Shown piece by piece: positions 6,605 to 6,720 of a stretch of 6,720 nt of DNA. The first letter of the stretch is position 1. The number at the start of each line of letters is the position of its first letter. Location of the stretch: contig CAZCSK010000078.1 of assembly GCA_964501265.1 (NCBI GenBank), forward strand, positions 1-6,720. Direction: 5' to 3'. Below the pieces are notes generated by a model, which saw only the letters and a program-made list of their open reading frames with translations, made no database searches and was not told the origin of the DNA. The position numbers and the translations under genes are program-made. The DNA comes from CAZCSK01 sp964501265. GTDB lineage: Bacteria; Actinomycetota; CADDZG01; JAHWKV01.

Positions 6605-6720
6605 AAAACATTTCGCCGGAGCCCCCTAAAACGCATATTTTGTCAGACCTCATCTCTATCATGTTTCTATGGATGGAAATCTGGTCTCCACATGGTCGAT
6701 GTTGCATGGTTCGACGTCCG
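6605..6720. other. Non-coding stretch after the glycosyltransferase, with a possible promoter element
   Basis: This AT-richer segment reaches the right edge. TTGTCA at 6640-6645 matches a sigma70 -35 box in five of six bases, but the best -10 candidates downstream (around 6664-6670) are poor and badly spaced. ATG codons at 6661, 6692 and 6699 all have open frames to the edge, but none has a ribosome binding site, so I cannot say which, if any, begins the next gene. I see no hairpin with a T-run that would end glycosyltransferase transcription. Confidence 0.25.

Noticed and set aside
6575..6630. A terminator after the glycosyltransferase
   Set aside because: A G5 run near 6580 and a C5 run near 6622 could pair, but the arms are only five bases, the loop is long, and no T-run follows.

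Overview
The window looks like a stretch of chromosome from a moderately GC-rich bacterium, most likely an actinomycetote. This is an inference. It rests on the high G+C of both coding and third-codon positions, the use of GTG and TTG starts, a PimB-like GT4 glycosyltransferase, and a moxR - DUF58 - tgpA-type transglutaminase cluster of the kind common in Actinomycetota. I see no rRNA, tRNA, CRISPR array, transposase or phage gene.

Layout. Four genes run leftwards on the minus strand and look like one operon: moxR (start about 5403), DUF58 (4384 to 3164), a TgpA-like membrane transglutaminase (3162 to 889), and an aquaporin (839 to beyond the left edge). Gaps are 23, 1 and 49 bases. A GT4 glycosyltransferase (5462-6604) is transcribed the other way from moxR, with only 58 bases between the chosen starts. 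The last 116 bases hold no gene I can define.

How they work together. MoxR AAA+ ATPases are thought to act as chaperones for von Willebrand factor A-like partners, and DUF58 proteins carry such a fold. TgpA-type proteins put a transglutaminase-like domain on the outside of the membrane. The trio is a known but poorly understood envelope module. The aquaporin is probably co-transcribed; it has a plant-TIP-like selectivity filter and an unusual acidic then proline-rich C-terminal tail that runs off the window. The glycosyltransferase is probably a mannosyl-lipid or other envelope glycan enzyme.

The most unusual feature is a perfect 74-base direct repeat with a 77-base period (3087-3160 and 3164-3237), exactly at the DUF58/tgpA junction. 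Reading one copy only, the two genes would overlap by GTGA. The second copy separates them, supplies a new in-frame GTG one base after the DUF58 stop, and would add 24 residues to the transglutaminase. It is either a real duplication, helped by G-runs and inverted arms, or an assembly artefact. Apart from this, I found no clearly undescribed system.
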